A stretch of DNA of 45,228 nucleotides from Oscillospiraceae bacterium (GCA_015069045.1 SVJJ01000012.1:1-45228), one strand, 5' to 3'. Positions 27,793 to 37,449 are shown, counted from the stretch's first letter. Notes: generated by a model from the sequence alone, not told the origin. Made by a program: numbers and translations.

Positions 27793-28026
27793 CTAAGTTG
27801 TTGCATCCCCTCTTCGCCTTAGCACCAAAATCTCAGCATTTTCATAATCACTCATTCGAATACATCGCAATGCCGAACGACGGGTATTATAAGGGGTGGC
27901 AAAATCAATGCTGTGGGTCAACGTACGATGGTTGTAGGCATAACGGTCCCCTTCATCTGTATGGACGCAAACAATGTAATAATATTCAAAATCCTCGGGA
28001 TACAAGCTGTATTTTTCGTTTTTCAT
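27793..28026 (-). CDS. Hypothetical small protein (77 residues)
   Basis: I do not recognise the family. The frame is open far upstream, but the part with protein-like composition starts at the ATG at 28026, six bases behind GGTGAT and 20 bases downstream of a near-perfect promoter. The sequence is rich in Tyr, Arg and Asp/Glu (YPEDFEYYYIVCVHTDEGD, later RRSALRCIRMSDYENAEILV), with no membrane segment, so it is soluble. A beta-alpha-beta pattern is possible. It is a monocistronic unit. Confidence 0.65.
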   Translation of the reverse strand: MKNEKYSLYPEDFEYYYIVCVHTDEGDRYAYNHRTLTHSIDFATPYNTRRSALRCIRMSDYENAEILVLRRRGDATT

Positions 28027-28045
28027 ATCTATCACCGCCAAATTG

Positions 28046-28074
28046 AGTGTATCATACACACCCCAATATGTCAA
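28046..28074 (-). promoter_or_regulatory. Promoter of the 77-residue gene
   Basis: On the minus strand a perfect -35 TTGACA (28069-28074), a 17-base spacer and -10 TACACT (28046-28051). The predicted start point is only about 14 bases before the ATG, so the leader is very short. Confidence 0.75.
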
Positions 28075-28104
28075 GAGAGGATATTTTGTTTTTACAAAAA
28101 GGGT

Positions 28105-28137
28105 AAGCCGCCTCGCACAAGTTATGCGAGGCGGCTT
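28105..28137 (-). terminator. Terminator of the zinc-ribbon/beta-propeller gene
   Basis: A 13-pair stem (AAGCCGCCTCGCA and its complement) with a seven-base loop, followed on the minus strand by ACCCTTTTT. It lies about 90 bases after the gene's stop and just before the next promoter. Confidence 0.8.
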
Positions 28138-28225
28138 TGTAATTTGGGGCATTTTCATGAAAAAATTCATGTATTTTGTGAGGTCAAATATAGTATACCC
28201 CGTTATTTTTATTTTATACTGATTT

Positions 28226-30043
28226 TTATTCTGCAGTTTCGGTACCTGAGCTGTCTGCTTGTGTTGTATTTTCTGCAGTTGCAACGGTGATTTCCTCATA
28301 GCCGTTTTTGTCGTAGGTTGTTTTCATAAACTGTCCTGTTCCCATAACGTACAGGGTATATCCATCGGCCTGATTAAATAATTGACAATTTTCTGCAACC
28401 ACAGTGTCGGTTTCGCCGGAACGTTTATGGAGTTGGAACATGCCATCAGTATTATAGTTAATATAGTAAAGATCCTCCTCTTCCGGTCCGAAACTAATAA
28501 TCATACCATCATCTACCAGGGTTTCACGAAATGTTCCATCTAATTCAGCAACAGAGAGAATCATTTTTGGTAAGCCTATGGCATTAACATCAGCACTGGC
28601 ATCTGCATAATAAATGGCATCGTTCATTACATTAAAACTATATACGGGGCCGCTGATAAGTTTTTTCACATCTTTTCCGTGACGGTCCATGCTGTAGAGT
28701 GCGGACTCTGTTTGATCAAGGTAGTAAATACGGTCTTCGTAGTTTGCAAAAATGGTTATATCCTGGTCAGATACAAGTTTTGGCGTTTTTTTGCCTATTG
28801 GCAGCCGATACAAACGAGTCTGATAGCTGCTGCCACCGGTTTGAGCAAGGGATTCCTGCATTTCCGGAGTTAAATCCTTAATGGGCTCTTGAAGAACGAA
28901 GAATAGTTCATTGCCTACTAAAGCGAGGTTGCCGAAATATCCGTCTTCTGATTCGTAAACAACTTCCTCAGTAGCACCATCGGTGCTGACTCTATGAATA
29001 GCTTGACCGGTGGATGCATTCAAATAATACAACCAGCCATCTGAAACATTGAGAAAAATACCCATAGTTTCGCTTATTTTTTCTTTTTCGCCGGTTGTTT
29101 TATTTTCCTTATATATGGTGTAGGAGGGGTCAATAAAGTACAGGTTTTCATCATCGGCTGTCATTAAGCCCTTTTGCATTAGGTTACAGGTGGAATTCCC
29201 CCGTACCTCTTCTGACACCTGTGCTATTTTGCCACTGTTACCTGTTGTAGCATAGCGGGTATAGGCTGTTAAAAAATCTCCCTTTTTAGCAGCGCTATTA
29301 CCTAACAAGGTCATAACACCGCCATAGGCCAGGTAGACTAAAACACAGAGAATAGCTGCTGCTATAACGCCGCCCAAACCCATAGATATAAAGCGGAGTA
29401 TTTTGCGATTCCGTGCCTTTTTTTCTGCTAATTTTGCCTGCTTTTCAGCTTCCTCCCTTATGCGGGTTTCCTCTTCTATTTTAACCAGAGTTTCAGCTAC
29501 AGACTCCGCAGAATGGTAGGCATTAAGCACACAACTCTTATCCCGTCCACAACGTACACAGTTTTCTGCATCAACCACATTAGGACGGCCACAAACACAG
29601 AGCCAATAAGCCTCTTCTTCTTTAGCATAGTACAGGGCATCCTCACCTGCAGCAGCCTGTAAATTGTTTTTTTCCTCATCGGGAACATCAGACATTGTAA
29701 TCTCGGTTTTGTTGTCTTCTTTTATGTAAGGATCACCTTCTGTAAAGTGTATCTCTAAAAATTCTGTCTCAATTTGCGTAACACCGGGCAGTTGGCCCAA
29801 GGGAATCATTCTGGCTGATGCAAAATATTCCTTAGGTTGGCCATTTACATCGCCAATATCAACAGAAAAGGCACCAATTTCGTTTCCCTCATCATCGTAG
29901 CCATATAGCTTTAAGGCAATAGCTTCTACCACACGGTCACTTAAGTTAAAAAGCCTTAATAAAGCATAGGGCTTTCCGGTTTGAGAATTTGTTTTTACGA
30001 TAGTGCCTTGATTTTCTACAGGGCACAGCAAATCAATCTGCAT
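28226..30043 (-). CDS. Membrane protein with zinc ribbon and extracellular DUF5050-like beta-propeller
   Basis: The 605-residue protein has an N-terminal beta-rich cytoplasmic region (1-105). A zinc ribbon follows (about 148-170; CVC and CVRC pairs of cysteines), then a charged, probably coiled-coil helix (185-215), one membrane helix (about 218-245) and an extracellular region (250-590). The extracellular region has repeated YYL/YYIN blades of the kind found in DUF5050 (examples DGWLYYLNAS, EDRIYYLDQ, EEDLYYINYN). The tail is rich in Thr, Ser and Glu. Such proteins are common in Clostridia and their function is unknown. GGAGGC precedes the ATG. It is divergent from rpmH. Confidence 0.82.
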   Translation of the reverse strand: MQIDLLCPVENQGTIVKTNSQTGKPYALLRLFNLSDRVVEAIALKLYGYDDEGNEIGAFSVDIGDVNGQPKEYFASARMIPLGQLPGVTQIETEFLEIHFTEGDPYIKEDNKTEITMSDVPDEEKNNLQAAAGEDALYYAKEEEAYWLCVCGRPNVVDAENCVRCGRDKSCVLNAYHSAESVAETLVKIEEETRIREEAEKQAKLAEKKARNRKILRFISMGLGGVIAAAILCVLVYLAYGGVMTLLGNSAAKKGDFLTAYTRYATTGNSGKIAQVSEEVRGNSTCNLMQKGLMTADDENLYFIDPSYTIYKENKTTGEKEKISETMGIFLNVSDGWLYYLNASTGQAIHRVSTDGATEEVVYESEDGYFGNLALVGNELFFVLQEPIKDLTPEMQESLAQTGGSSYQTRLYRLPIGKKTPKLVSDQDITIFANYEDRIYYLDQTESALYSMDRHGKDVKKLISGPVYSFNVMNDAIYYADASADVNAIGLPKMILSVAELDGTFRETLVDDGMIISFGPEEEDLYYINYNTDGMFQLHKRSGETDTVVAENCQLFNQADGYTLYVMGTGQFMKTTYDKNGYEEITVATAENTTQADSSGTETAE

Positions 30044-30087
30044 GATTTTGCCTCCTAAATATGTAATTTCTAAATAGAATCACATTT

Positions 30088-30116
30088 ATTCTATCATAAA
30101 AATATTAAAAATACAA
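30088..30116 (-). promoter_or_regulatory. Promoter of the zinc-ribbon/beta-propeller gene
   Basis: On the minus strand, -35 TTGTAT (30111-30116), a 17-base spacer, and -10 TAGAAT (30088-30093). Confidence 0.6.
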
Positions 30117-30136
30117 CTTTTTTATTCATAAAACTA

Positions 30137-30165
30137 TTGACAAGTTTTGTTTTGAAGGATATAAT
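30137..30165 (+). promoter_or_regulatory. Promoter of the rpmH operon
   Basis: Perfect consensus: TTGACA (30137-30142), a 17-base spacer, TATAAT (30160-30165), 45 bases before rpmH. Confidence 0.88.
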
Positions 30166-30210
30166 AAAAGGGTATATGATAACGTGGTATGCATGTAGGA
30201 GGTGGAGCAC

Positions 30211-30345
30211 TTGCTTAGAACATATCAACCAAACAGAAGAAAACGCAAAAAAGATCATGGCTTCAGAAACAGAATGAGTTCACGTTCTGGCAGAAAAGTA
30301 TTGGCCAGAAGAAGACTAAAGGGCAGAAAGGTTCTATCTGCATAG
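30211..30345 (+). CDS. rpmH: 50S ribosomal protein L34
   Basis: The 44-residue, very basic protein [19 protein letters not shown]... ending [12 protein letters not shown] is unmistakable L34, the small protein of the large ribosomal subunit, at its normal length. The start is TTG, eight bases after GGAGGTGG. It heads the conserved rpmH-rnpA-yidD-yidC-jag run. In most bacteria dnaA lies directly upstream in the opposite direction; here a beta-propeller gene occupies that place. Confidence 0.97.
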   Translation: MLRTYQPNRRKRKKDHGFRNRMSSRSGRKVLARRRLKGRKVLSA

Positions 30346-30356
30346 TTATGAAACTC

Positions 30357-30386
30357 AGTCGCTGAGAGCTTTCGCTTTTAGCGACT
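30357..30386 (+). terminator. Hairpin between rpmH and rnpA
   Basis: AGTCGCTGAGAGC pairs with GCTTTTAGCGACT through G-U pairs around loop TTTC, followed by TTATTTC. It is probably a partial terminator that lets more L34 than RnpA be made. Confidence 0.6.
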
Positions 30387-30422
30387 TTATTTCATAATTC
30401 CCTGTGACTGCGGGTGTAAGGC

Positions 30423-30794
30423 ATGAAACAAACGATCAGTTTAAACAAAAACGAGTTGTTTTTACGGGTATATAAAAAAGGAAAAAGGACATACCACAAG
30501 TATTATATTTTATATTACCTGCCCAACGGCACAGACATTAATCGTCTTGGTATTCGAGTTGGCAAAAAATTAGCCGGTGCCGTTAAACGCAACCGAATTC
30601 GCAGACTTGTTAAGGAAGGTTATCGACTTATGGAGTCGGAACTAAAACGCGGCTATGATGTTATTATTTCTGCAAAAGAAGGGTGTTTGACCGCGGATTC
30701 CTTAGATGAAACCATGGGGAGTTTGCGACAGATGTTTGAGGCAGCACACCTGATTAAACCCTTCTCTGGCAACCATTCGGCGTCCCAGATGTAG
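30423..30794 (+). CDS. rnpA: Ribonuclease P protein component
   Basis: The 123-residue basic protein assists the RNase P RNA in removing 5' leaders from tRNA precursors. The family RNR motif is present (AVKRNRIRRLVKEGYR, about residues 56-71), and the N-terminal FLRVYKKGKR matches the usual substrate-contact stretch. Length is normal. The ribosome site is modest (TAAGG). Confidence 0.95.
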   Translation: MKQTISLNKNELFLRVYKKGKRTYHKYYILYYLPNGTDINRLGIRVGKKLAGAVKRNRIRRLVKEGYRLMESELKRGYDVIISAKEGCLTADSLDETMGSLRQMFEAAHLIKPFSGNHSASQM

Positions 30795-30853
30795 GAAAAC
30801 GCAGCTCAAACAGTAGCCGTTTTCAGAATGATTTATGAAACGAGCAGTTTAGC

Positions 30854-31063
30854 ATGAAACGATTTTTAATTGCTATGATTCGATGGTACCAGCGATATTT
30901 GTCACCATTGAAAAAACCGAGCTGTCGGTTTTATCCCACTTGCTCCCAGTATGCTATTGATGCTATTACAAAAAAAGGAGCATTACGCGGCACGTGGTTA
31001 GCTTTCTGCCGAATTTTAAAATGCCATCCCTTCCATAAAGGTGGTTATGATCCGGTGGATTGA
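30854..31063 (+). CDS. yidD: Membrane protein insertion efficiency factor YidD
   Basis: The 69-residue protein has the family signature: YQRYLSPL, then [11 protein letters not shown] and GGYDPVD at the end. It has an amphipathic N-terminus and associates with the inner membrane face, helping YidC. It sits in its conserved place between rnpA and yidC. Confidence 0.96.
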   Translation: MKRFLIAMIRWYQRYLSPLKKPSCRFYPTCSQYAIDAITKKGALRGTWLAFCRILKCHPFHKGGYDPVD

Positions 31064-31132
31064 AAATGCTAATTTTTAGTTTGTTTTATTCGTTGTGTTG
31101 CAAAACAGGTTGGTCAAAAAGGAGGCCATACA

Positions 31133-32035
31133 TTGGGTATTTTTGATATTATTAATATTCCATTAGGATATCTATTCCGTTATATTTATTTACTGTTGCA
31201 AAACTATGGTTGGACATTGGTGGCTTTCACTCTTGTTACAAAAGCCATTTTGTTACCTCTTACTATTAAACAGCAAAAATCCATGTCCAAAATGCAGGCA
31301 ATTCAGCCAAAAATGCAAGAATTGCAAAAGAAATATCAATATGATAAAGAAAAGCTTAATCAGGAAACCATGAAACTATACCAGGAGAATAAAATTAATC
31401 CTATGGGAGGGTGCTTACCCCTTTTAATTCAGTTTCCGGTTTTAATTGCTTTATATAATATTATTCGTAGTCCGTTAACCTATGTGGTGCAGCTGGGTAA
31501 GCACGGATTACCAACTATTGAAGAAGTGTATACAGCTTTAACCAATTTAGGCTCTACGGTTGCGGTTAAGGACCAAATAGGTATTGCTGCTGAAATGACG
31601 CGGTTGTCCGAAGGGCTTTCTGCGGCTTTTCCCGGTGCGGATATGATGCATATCGACTTTACATTTTTTGGTTTGAATTTATCTCAAACGCCAACATTAA
31701 CTGTACTTTCACCGTTGTTGCTTATTCCTGTTCTGGCAGGTTTAACAACGTATTTATCCTCATGGCTGTCAACTAAGATGAATAAGCAAACATCTTCTTC
31801 CTCTAATACAGAGGGCGCAGCCGGTACTATGCAAATGATGACGTATTTTTTCCCGCTTATGACTGTATTTTTCTCTGTTTCTTTACCAGCGGGCCTGGGA
31901 TTTTATTGGATATTATCCAATGTAATTCAGATTATTCAACAGTTTGTTATGCATCGGTTTTTCCCCGCTCAACCCCCTGAGCATGTTGCGCCAAAACATT
32001 TTAGAGAACGCGAAGCCGAAAGGAGAAAAAAATGA
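31133..32035 (+). CDS. yidC: Membrane protein insertase YidC/Oxa1
   Basis: The 300-residue insertase has the Oxa1-type five-helix core and the short Gram-positive form without the large periplasmic domain. The first core helix carries a lysine in TLVTKAILLPLT where many relatives have the groove arginine. It has the charged coiled hairpin (about 45-85; KMQAIQPKMQELQKKY) and the NPMGGCLPLLIQFPVLIALY stretch. The TTG start follows GGAGG by seven bases. The N-terminus lacks a clear lipobox. It overlaps jag by four bases. Confidence 0.95.
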   Translation: MGIFDIINIPLGYLFRYIYLLLQNYGWTLVAFTLVTKAILLPLTIKQQKSMSKMQAIQPKMQELQKKYQYDKEKLNQETMKLYQENKINPMGGCLPLLIQFPVLIALYNIIRSPLTYVVQLGKHGLPTIEEVYTALTNLGSTVAVKDQIGIAAEMTRLSEGLSAAFPGADMMHIDFTFFGLNLSQTPTLTVLSPLLLIPVLAGLTTYLSSWLSTKMNKQTSSSSNTEGAAGTMQMMTYFFPLMTVFFSVSLPAGLGFYWILSNVIQIIQQFVMHRFFPAQPPEHVAPKHFREREAERRKK

Positions 32036-32658
32036 GTAAACCTGTAAAAAAATCGGCCAAAACTGTACAAGAAGCTATAAGTCTTGCTTTGTCCGAACTG
32101 CATTTATCAGAGGATAAGGTTAAGGTTGAGGTTATTGAAGAAGGATCAAAGGGTCTGTTTGGAATCGGTGCGCGAGATGCCGTTGTGTTGGTTACCTCAG
32201 ACGTTACCCCTGAATCTCGTGCCAAAGATTTTTTAGATGATGTGTTTACATGCATGGGTATGCGTGTGGATATTGCTATTGAGCGGGTAGACAAGCTAAT
32301 GAAAATCACCTTATCTGGTGAAGGTATGGGCCTTATCATCGGCAAACATGGGGATACCTTAGATGCTTTGGAGCATTTGGTGAGCTTGGCTGTTAACCGT
32401 GGTGACGGAGACTATGTTAAGGTCGTGCTGGACACGGAGAATTATCGTGAGAAGCGTCGGGTTACTCTGGTTCGGCTGGCTGAGAATTTAGCACATTCTG
32501 TTGTAAATAACAAAAAGAAAATTACCTTAGAGCCTATGAGCGCCAACGAACGTCGTATTATTCATTCTACCTTGCAGAGCAACCCGCAGGTAGAAACCTA
32601 TAGCGTGGGTGAGGAACCATATCGTAGATTGGTTATTGCCTTAAAAAAGCAGGCATAA
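32032..32658 (+). CDS. jag: Jag/KhpB RNA-binding protein
   Basis: The 208-residue protein has a Jag_N domain (about 1-50), a KH domain (about 75-150; GLIIGKHGDTLDALEHL) and an R3H domain (about 150-208; ANERRIIHSTLQ and VGEEPYRRLVI). It binds single-stranded RNA, and KhpB in other Firmicutes affects cell-wall elongation. ATGA overlap with yidC indicates coupling. It closes this operon, followed by a terminator. Confidence 0.95.
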   Translation: MSKPVKKSAKTVQEAISLALSELHLSEDKVKVEVIEEGSKGLFGIGARDAVVLVTSDVTPESRAKDFLDDVFTCMGMRVDIAIERVDKLMKITLSGEGMGLIIGKHGDTLDALEHLVSLAVNRGDGDYVKVVLDTENYREKRRVTLVRLAENLAHSVVNNKKKITLEPMSANERRIIHSTLQSNPQVETYSVGEEPYRRLVIALKKQA

Positions 32659-32705
32659 TCTTTGCACGTAATTTAAAAATTGCATACTACCCGTGAGGGT
32701 TTGGG

Positions 32706-32739
32706 AGCTGTAAAAAATCCGGCCGGGTTTTTTACAGCT
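32706..32739 (+). terminator. Terminator after jag
   Basis: AGCTGTAAAAAA pairs with TTTTTTACAGCT around a ten-base GC-rich loop, followed by TTAATTTTT. Confidence 0.88.
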
Positions 32740-32770
32740 TTAATTTTTATGATGAAAGAAGGGAATTTTC

Positions 32771-34051
32771 GTGAGTAGTCCTTTAGCAGACAGAATTCGT
32801 CCTCAGTCGTTAGAGGATTGTGTGGGTCAACAGCATTTGTTTTCCGAAGGGAAAATTCTCCATCGGTTGTTGACTTCAGGAAACATTCCTAACATGATTT
32901 TCTATGGTCCATCCGGTACGGGCAAAACGACGGTAGCGAACATTGCAGCACGCCTTTCCGGCAAAAAATTATATAAGTTAAATGCTACAAATGCCTCTGT
33001 AGCCGATATTAAGGCGATTACAACAGACCTTGGCAGCATGGGGAATACGGAAGGTGTTCTTTTGTATTTAGATGAGATTCAAAATTTTAATAAAAAGCAA
33101 CAGCAATCTCTTTTGGAGTTTATTGAAAACGGCTCTGTGACCTTAATTGCCAGTACAACGGAAAATCCTTATTTTTACATTTATAATGCCATCTTATCTC
33201 GCTGTACGGTTTTTGAATTTATGCCGGTAGATGGAACTGATATTGAAAATGCCATTAAACGGGCTATTACTCTCTTAGAACAGGAAATTGGAGCTGCTAT
33301 ATGCATAGAACCCCAGGCTCTTTCCCATTTATCTGTCTCATCAGCAGGGGATGTGCGTAAGGCGCTCAACGCCTTAGAGCTTTGTGTACATGGAGCAGTC
33401 CTATCTAAGGAAGGTTTTGTTATTACTTTGGCTTTGGCCGAGCAATGTACGCAAAAAAAAGCCTTTCGTCATGATAAGGACGGCGACAGCCATTATGATG
33501 TTATTAGTGCCTTTCAAAAATCTCTGCGGGGTAGCGACCCTGATGCCGCCATTCATTACCTTGCAAGGCTTCTTACCGGTGGGGATTTGCTCATTGCATG
33601 CAGGCGACTGCTTGTTACAGCAGCGGAGGATGTTGGTTTGGCTTATCCGCAAGCGATTCCCATTGTTAAGGCTTGTGTTGACAGCGCCTTGCAGCTTGGC
33701 TTGCCGGAAGCTCGTATTCCTTTGGCAGAGGCCACAATTTTATTGGCTACAGCACCGAAAAGCAACTCAGCTATTATGGCCATTGATGCAGCCATGGGGG
33801 ATGTGGCAACCACCGATACCGGTGATGTACCTATGCATCTGCGGGATGCTCACTATGGCGGCGCTCAAAAAATGGGCAGAGGGCTGACCTATCAATATCC
33901 ACATAACTATCCGGACCACTATGTTCCTCAGCAATATTTGCCGGATAAGATTAAGGATACGGTTTACTATCAAAGTGGCGATAATAAACATGAACAGGCT
34001 TTCACGCAATACTGGCAACAAATTAAGCAGAAAAAGGAAGACACACCATGA
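32771..34051 (+). CDS. rarA: Replication-associated recombination protein A (AAA+ ATPase)
   Basis: The 426-residue clamp-loader-like ATPase acts at stalled replication forks. It has Walker A GPSGTGKTT (about 46-54), Walker B YLDEIQNFNK, sensor 1 ASTTENPYF and the C-terminal MgsA tetramerisation region (about 250-420; typical GGDLLIACRRLLVTAAEDVG). Normal length. The start is GTG after AGAAGGG. It overlaps the methyltransferase gene by four bases. Confidence 0.95.
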   Translation: MSSPLADRIRPQSLEDCVGQQHLFSEGKILHRLLTSGNIPNMIFYGPSGTGKTTVANIAARLSGKKLYKLNATNASVADIKAITTDLGSMGNTEGVLLYLDEIQNFNKKQQQSLLEFIENGSVTLIASTTENPYFYIYNAILSRCTVFEFMPVDGTDIENAIKRAITLLEQEIGAAICIEPQALSHLSVSSAGDVRKALNALELCVHGAVLSKEGFVITLALAEQCTQKKAFRHDKDGDSHYDVISAFQKSLRGSDPDAAIHYLARLLTGGDLLIACRRLLVTAAEDVGLAYPQAIPIVKACVDSALQLGLPEARIPLAEATILLATAPKSNSAIMAIDAAMGDVATTDTGDVPMHLRDAHYGGAQKMGRGLTYQYPHNYPDHYVPQQYLPDKIKDTVYYQSGDNKHEQAFTQYWQQIKQKKEDTP

Positions 34052-34788
34052 GCATGTATCAGGACTTTGCCACGTTATATGATATGTTGACATTTGACGT
34101 GGACTACGAGCAAATGGCAGATTTTATACAATCTCGACTAAAACAAAATGGCCACGACAAGGGCCTTGTACTGGATTTAGCCTGCGGCACGGGAACCCTG
34201 ACGCTGGCTTTATCGGCCCGTGGGTACGATATGTTGGGCGCAGATAATTCTGAGGATATGTTGTCGGTGGCACGTCAAAAAAAGGGGGCAGAGAAGATTC
34301 TGTTTTTACACCAGCCCATGGAATCCTTTGAACTGTATGGTACGGTGGATGCGATTGTTTGTGCCTTGGATAGTGTAAACTATTTGACAGAGGCAGAAGA
34401 TTTTACCTCTATGCTGCGGTTGTGTGCCAATTATCTGAACCCAGGCGGCATACTAATTTTTGATGTTAATTCCGAATATAAATTTAGCCATGTTTTAGGG
34501 CAGGAAACCTATACCTATGAGCAGGACAACATTTATTACATATGGGAAAATGATTTTGAAAAAGAGACAGGATTGTGTCAATTATATTTAACCTTTTTTG
34601 AAAAAACAGAGAAAGGTTTATACCGCCGCATTGATGAGGAACACACTCAACGGGTGTATACACATGAAGATATAAAAAAAGCGTTGGCCCAAGCAGGATT
34701 AAGCCTGCAAGCCTGCTATGACGGCTATAGGGATAAAGCGCCGGATGCAACAACGCAACGCATTGTATATGAAGCGATAAAAAATTAA
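34048..34788 (+). CDS. Class I SAM-dependent methyltransferase
   Basis: The 246-residue soluble protein has the Rossmann-type methyltransferase motif I LDLACGTGTL (about 42-51), an acidic second strand (GADNSEDML) and motif III-like GGILIFDVNSEYKF. The substrate is not known from sequence; similar proteins occur in clostridial housekeeping operons. It is coupled to rarA and lies 13 bases before thiI, so perhaps it is linked to RNA or small-molecule modification, which is only a guess from context. Confidence 0.85.
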   Translation: MSMYQDFATLYDMLTFDVDYEQMADFIQSRLKQNGHDKGLVLDLACGTGTLTLALSARGYDMLGADNSEDMLSVARQKKGAEKILFLHQPMESFELYGTVDAIVCALDSVNYLTEAEDFTSMLRLCANYLNPGGILIFDVNSEYKFSHVLGQETYTYEQDNIYYIWENDFEKETGLCQLYLTFFEKTEKGLYRRIDEEHTQRVYTHEDIKKALAQAGLSLQACYDGYRDKAPDATTQRIVYEAIKN

Positions 34789-34801
34789 CGGAGGCAAAGC
34801 A

Positions 34802-35965
34802 TTGAAACAGCTGATTTTGATTAAATATGGTGAAATTATTTTAAAAGGTTTAAATCGTCCCTTCTTTGAGGAGGCCCTGGTAAAAAATATTAAGGCAGCC
34901 TTACCAAAGGATTTTAAGGGCACTGTGCATCGCGCACAAGCAACGATATACGTAGAGCCGGAGGACCCTACGACCATCGATGCCATTATTCACCGATTAA
35001 CCAAGGTTTTTGGTATTACCTCGCTAACCCGGGCTTTTGTATTACCTAAAGATATTCCTGCTATTCAAAAGGGTGCAGCAGAGGTTTTGGCGCCGGTGCT
35101 TCGCAACATTAAAAGTTTTAAGGTTGAGGCCAAACGAGCCGATAAAAAATTCCCCTTTACCTCTCCTGAAATTTGTCGCGAGGTGGGGGGCTATCTGCAC
35201 GATGCCTTTCCAAATCTCACTGTTGATGTGAACAGCCCGGAGGAAATTGTTATGGTGGAGGTACGGGAACGATATGCCTATGTATATTGTGGCCGTGTCA
35301 AAGGTGCAGGGGGTATGCCGGTTGGCTCAAACTCCAAAGCAACGTTACTACTTTCCGGCGGTATTGATAGTCCTGTAGCTGGCTATATGACGGCAAAGCG
35401 TGGTGTTAAACTGAATGCAGTCCACTTTTTTTCCTACCCTTATACCGGCGAGCGGGCCAAGGATAAGGTGATGTCTTTAGCTAAAATTTTGGCTGAATAT
35501 GCGCCGCGACTCGATGTTCACGTTGTGCCGTTTACAGAGGCGCAGCTTGCGATAAAGAAGAACTGCCCCGCAGAACAGCTTACCATTATAATGCGGCGGC
35601 TCATGATGCGTATTGCGGAAAATATTGCAGTTAAAACCGGGGCTAAGGCACTGATAACAGGCGAAAGCATTGGTCAGGTAGCCAGCCAAACGGTGGAAGC
35701 CTTGGCTGTGACGGATGCCGTTACTACCATTCCGGTATTTCGCCCGGTTATAGGGATGGATAAGGAAGAAATTGTGACGATTGCAAGAAAAATTGGAACC
35801 TTTGAAACCTCTATCTTGCCCTATGAAGATTGCTGCACTATCTTTACGCCAAAGCATCCCAATACAAAACCTAAATTAGACCGTATTCAAGCCTCTGAAA
35901 CTCGTTTAGATATAGAGAGATTAGTATCTGTGGCCGTAGACGGCACAGAAATCATTACGGTATAG
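34802..35965 (+). CDS. thiI: tRNA 4-thiouridine sulfurtransferase ThiI
   Basis: The 387-residue enzyme makes 4-thiouridine at position 8 of tRNA, and in some bacteria also supplies sulfur for thiamin. It has an N-terminal ferredoxin-like region, a THUMP domain (about 60-165) and the PP-loop SGGIDSP (about 185-191) that adenylates the uridine. There is no C-terminal rhodanese domain, the usual Gram-positive form, so a cysteine desulfurase must give the sulfur directly; CC in YEDCCTIF is a candidate for it. No nifS-like gene lies next to it. The start is TTG after GGAGG. Confidence 0.95.
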   Translation: MKQLILIKYGEIILKGLNRPFFEEALVKNIKAALPKDFKGTVHRAQATIYVEPEDPTTIDAIIHRLTKVFGITSLTRAFVLPKDIPAIQKGAAEVLAPVLRNIKSFKVEAKRADKKFPFTSPEICREVGGYLHDAFPNLTVDVNSPEEIVMVEVRERYAYVYCGRVKGAGGMPVGSNSKATLLLSGGIDSPVAGYMTAKRGVKLNAVHFFSYPYTGERAKDKVMSLAKILAEYAPRLDVHVVPFTEAQLAIKKNCPAEQLTIIMRRLMMRIAENIAVKTGAKALITGESIGQVASQTVEALAVTDAVTTIPVFRPVIGMDKEEIVTIARKIGTFETSILPYEDCCTIFTPKHPNTKPKLDRIQASETRLDIERLVSVAVDGTEIITV

Positions 35966-36005
35966 TTGTATACAGAGAGTCAAAATGAAAAAAGGGGGGC
36001 ATAAC

Positions 36006-36782
36006 ATGTCACTTCATGTTGAATTACTGCAACACACCGGAGAACCGGAGAAAATTATTTCTGCAGCAGCAAAATTGTGCTATTCAAGTGCGGGTGTATC
36101 GGATATTCTGAATGGTTTAGACCAGGCAGGCATACAGAGGTTTTTAAAAATGCTGATGGAAATGGGTCACGAAAGCCCCATTGAGCATGTGAGTTTTACC
36201 TTTGGCATTGAGGGCGTAAGTCGTGCCTTGCTTGCTCAAATTACACGCCACCGAATAGCCAGCTATTCTGTTAAATCACAACGCTATGTAAAAGAAGGCC
36301 AGTTTGAATTTATTACACCACCGGCCATCGCGGCAGACGAAGCAGCACATAGCCTTTATCAACAATCCATGGAAATGGCTCAACAAACTTATAATCAATT
36401 AGCAGACATTTTATTTGAAAAATACTATGCTGAAAACATAAAAGAGGGCTTGGATGAGAAAAAAGCGCGTAATCAAGCAGAAAAAAAGGCCATTGAGGAT
36501 GCTCGTTTTGTGCTTCCTAATGCTTGTGAAACTAAAATGATTGTCACGATGAATGCCCGCAGCTTAATGAACTTCTTTCATCATCGCTGTTGCAGTCGTG
36601 CTCAATGGGAAATTCAGGCTTTGGCCAACGAAATGCTTCGTTTGGTTCAGGAGGTTGCACCTACTTTGTTTGCACATGCCGGCCCCTCATGTGTGGCAGG
36701 CCCTTGTCCGGAGGGAAAAATGAGCTGTGGCCGTGCCACCGCTATGCGCAAGCAATATAAAAAGGAGAACGAAGATGGGTAA
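36006..36782 (+). CDS. thyX: Flavin-dependent thymidylate synthase
   Basis: The 258-residue enzyme makes dTMP from dUMP using FAD, NADPH and methylenetetrahydrofolate, and is unrelated to ThyA. The ThyX signature RHRxxSxxxxSxR is perfect ([13 protein letters not shown], residues 81-93), and the late [19 protein letters not shown] stretch is typical. I chose the ATG at 36006 after GGGGGG; an in-frame ATG at 35985 has no site. It overlaps the dTMP kinase gene by eight bases, so two successive steps to dTTP are coupled. Confidence 0.96.
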   Translation: MSLHVELLQHTGEPEKIISAAAKLCYSSAGVSDILNGLDQAGIQRFLKMLMEMGHESPIEHVSFTFGIEGVSRALLAQITRHRIASYSVKSQRYVKEGQFEFITPPAIAADEAAHSLYQQSMEMAQQTYNQLADILFEKYYAENIKEGLDEKKARNQAEKKAIEDARFVLPNACETKMIVTMNARSLMNFFHHRCCSRAQWEIQALANEMLRLVQEVAPTLFAHAGPSCVAGPCPEGKMSCGRATAMRKQYKKENEDG

Positions 36783-37449
36783 ACTGATTGTTATTGAAGG
36801 GGTCGATGCCAGCGGTAAGGCCACTCAAACAGAGTTGTTATTTCGGTATTTGCAGCAAGAGGGTAGAAGGGTGCGTCAAATATCCTTTCCGGATTATGCA
36901 AGCGATTTTTCCCTGCCTATTAAACGATATTTAGCCGGAGATTTGGGCAACCAGGCAGATGATGTCAATCCCTATGCAGCCTCCTTGTTTTATGCAATTG
37001 ATCGTTATGCCAGCTTTAAACGGGATTGGGGCGCATTTTATGAGGAAGGCGGCATCTTAGTTGCTGATCGGTACGTCACCTCTAATTTGGTGCATCAAGC
37101 TGCTAAAATTAGTGGTGATAAAAACGACTTTATTCAATGGCTTAGCGCATTAGAATATGATAAACTGACACTGCCACAACCGGATTTGGTATTGTTTTTA
37201 GATATGCCTCCTGCTTATGCACGGAAGCTTATGGAAAGTCGGGCCAATAAAATTACCGGACAGGCACAAAAAGATATTCACGAGCGGGATGCCGGTTATT
37301 TAGAACGGGCTTACGATAATGCTATGGAAATTGCCTCTTTAACCGGTTGGCAAATTATCTCCTGTGTGAAAGACGGCTCTATTCGCTCCATTGAGGAAAT
37401 TAGTGAAGAAATTTATCATTTAGTGAAAATGAACTTGGAGCATTCGTGA
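36775..37449 (+). CDS. tmk: Thymidylate kinase
   Basis: The 224-residue kinase turns dTMP into dTDP with ATP. It has the P-loop [14 protein letters not shown] (about 8-21), the DRY motif in [13 protein letters not shown], and LDMPPAYA before a lid region. The sequence is of the divergent, slightly longer clostridial type. The ATG at 36775 follows AAGGAG by six bases inside the end of thyX; upstream in-frame starts lie within thyX and lack sites. Confidence 0.93.
   Translation: MGKLIVIEGVDASGKATQTELLFRYLQQEGRRVRQISFPDYASDFSLPIKRYLAGDLGNQADDVNPYAASLFYAIDRYASFKRDWGAFYEEGGILVADRYVTSNLVHQAAKISGDKNDFIQWLSALEYDKLTLPQPDLVLFLDMPPAYARKLMESRANKITGQAQKDIHERDAGYLERAYDNAMEIASLTGWQIISCVKDGSIRSIEEISEEIYHLVKMNLEHS

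Noticed and set aside
35477-35857. 126-codon frame opposite thiI
   Set aside because: Antisense shadow of thiI with no start signal.
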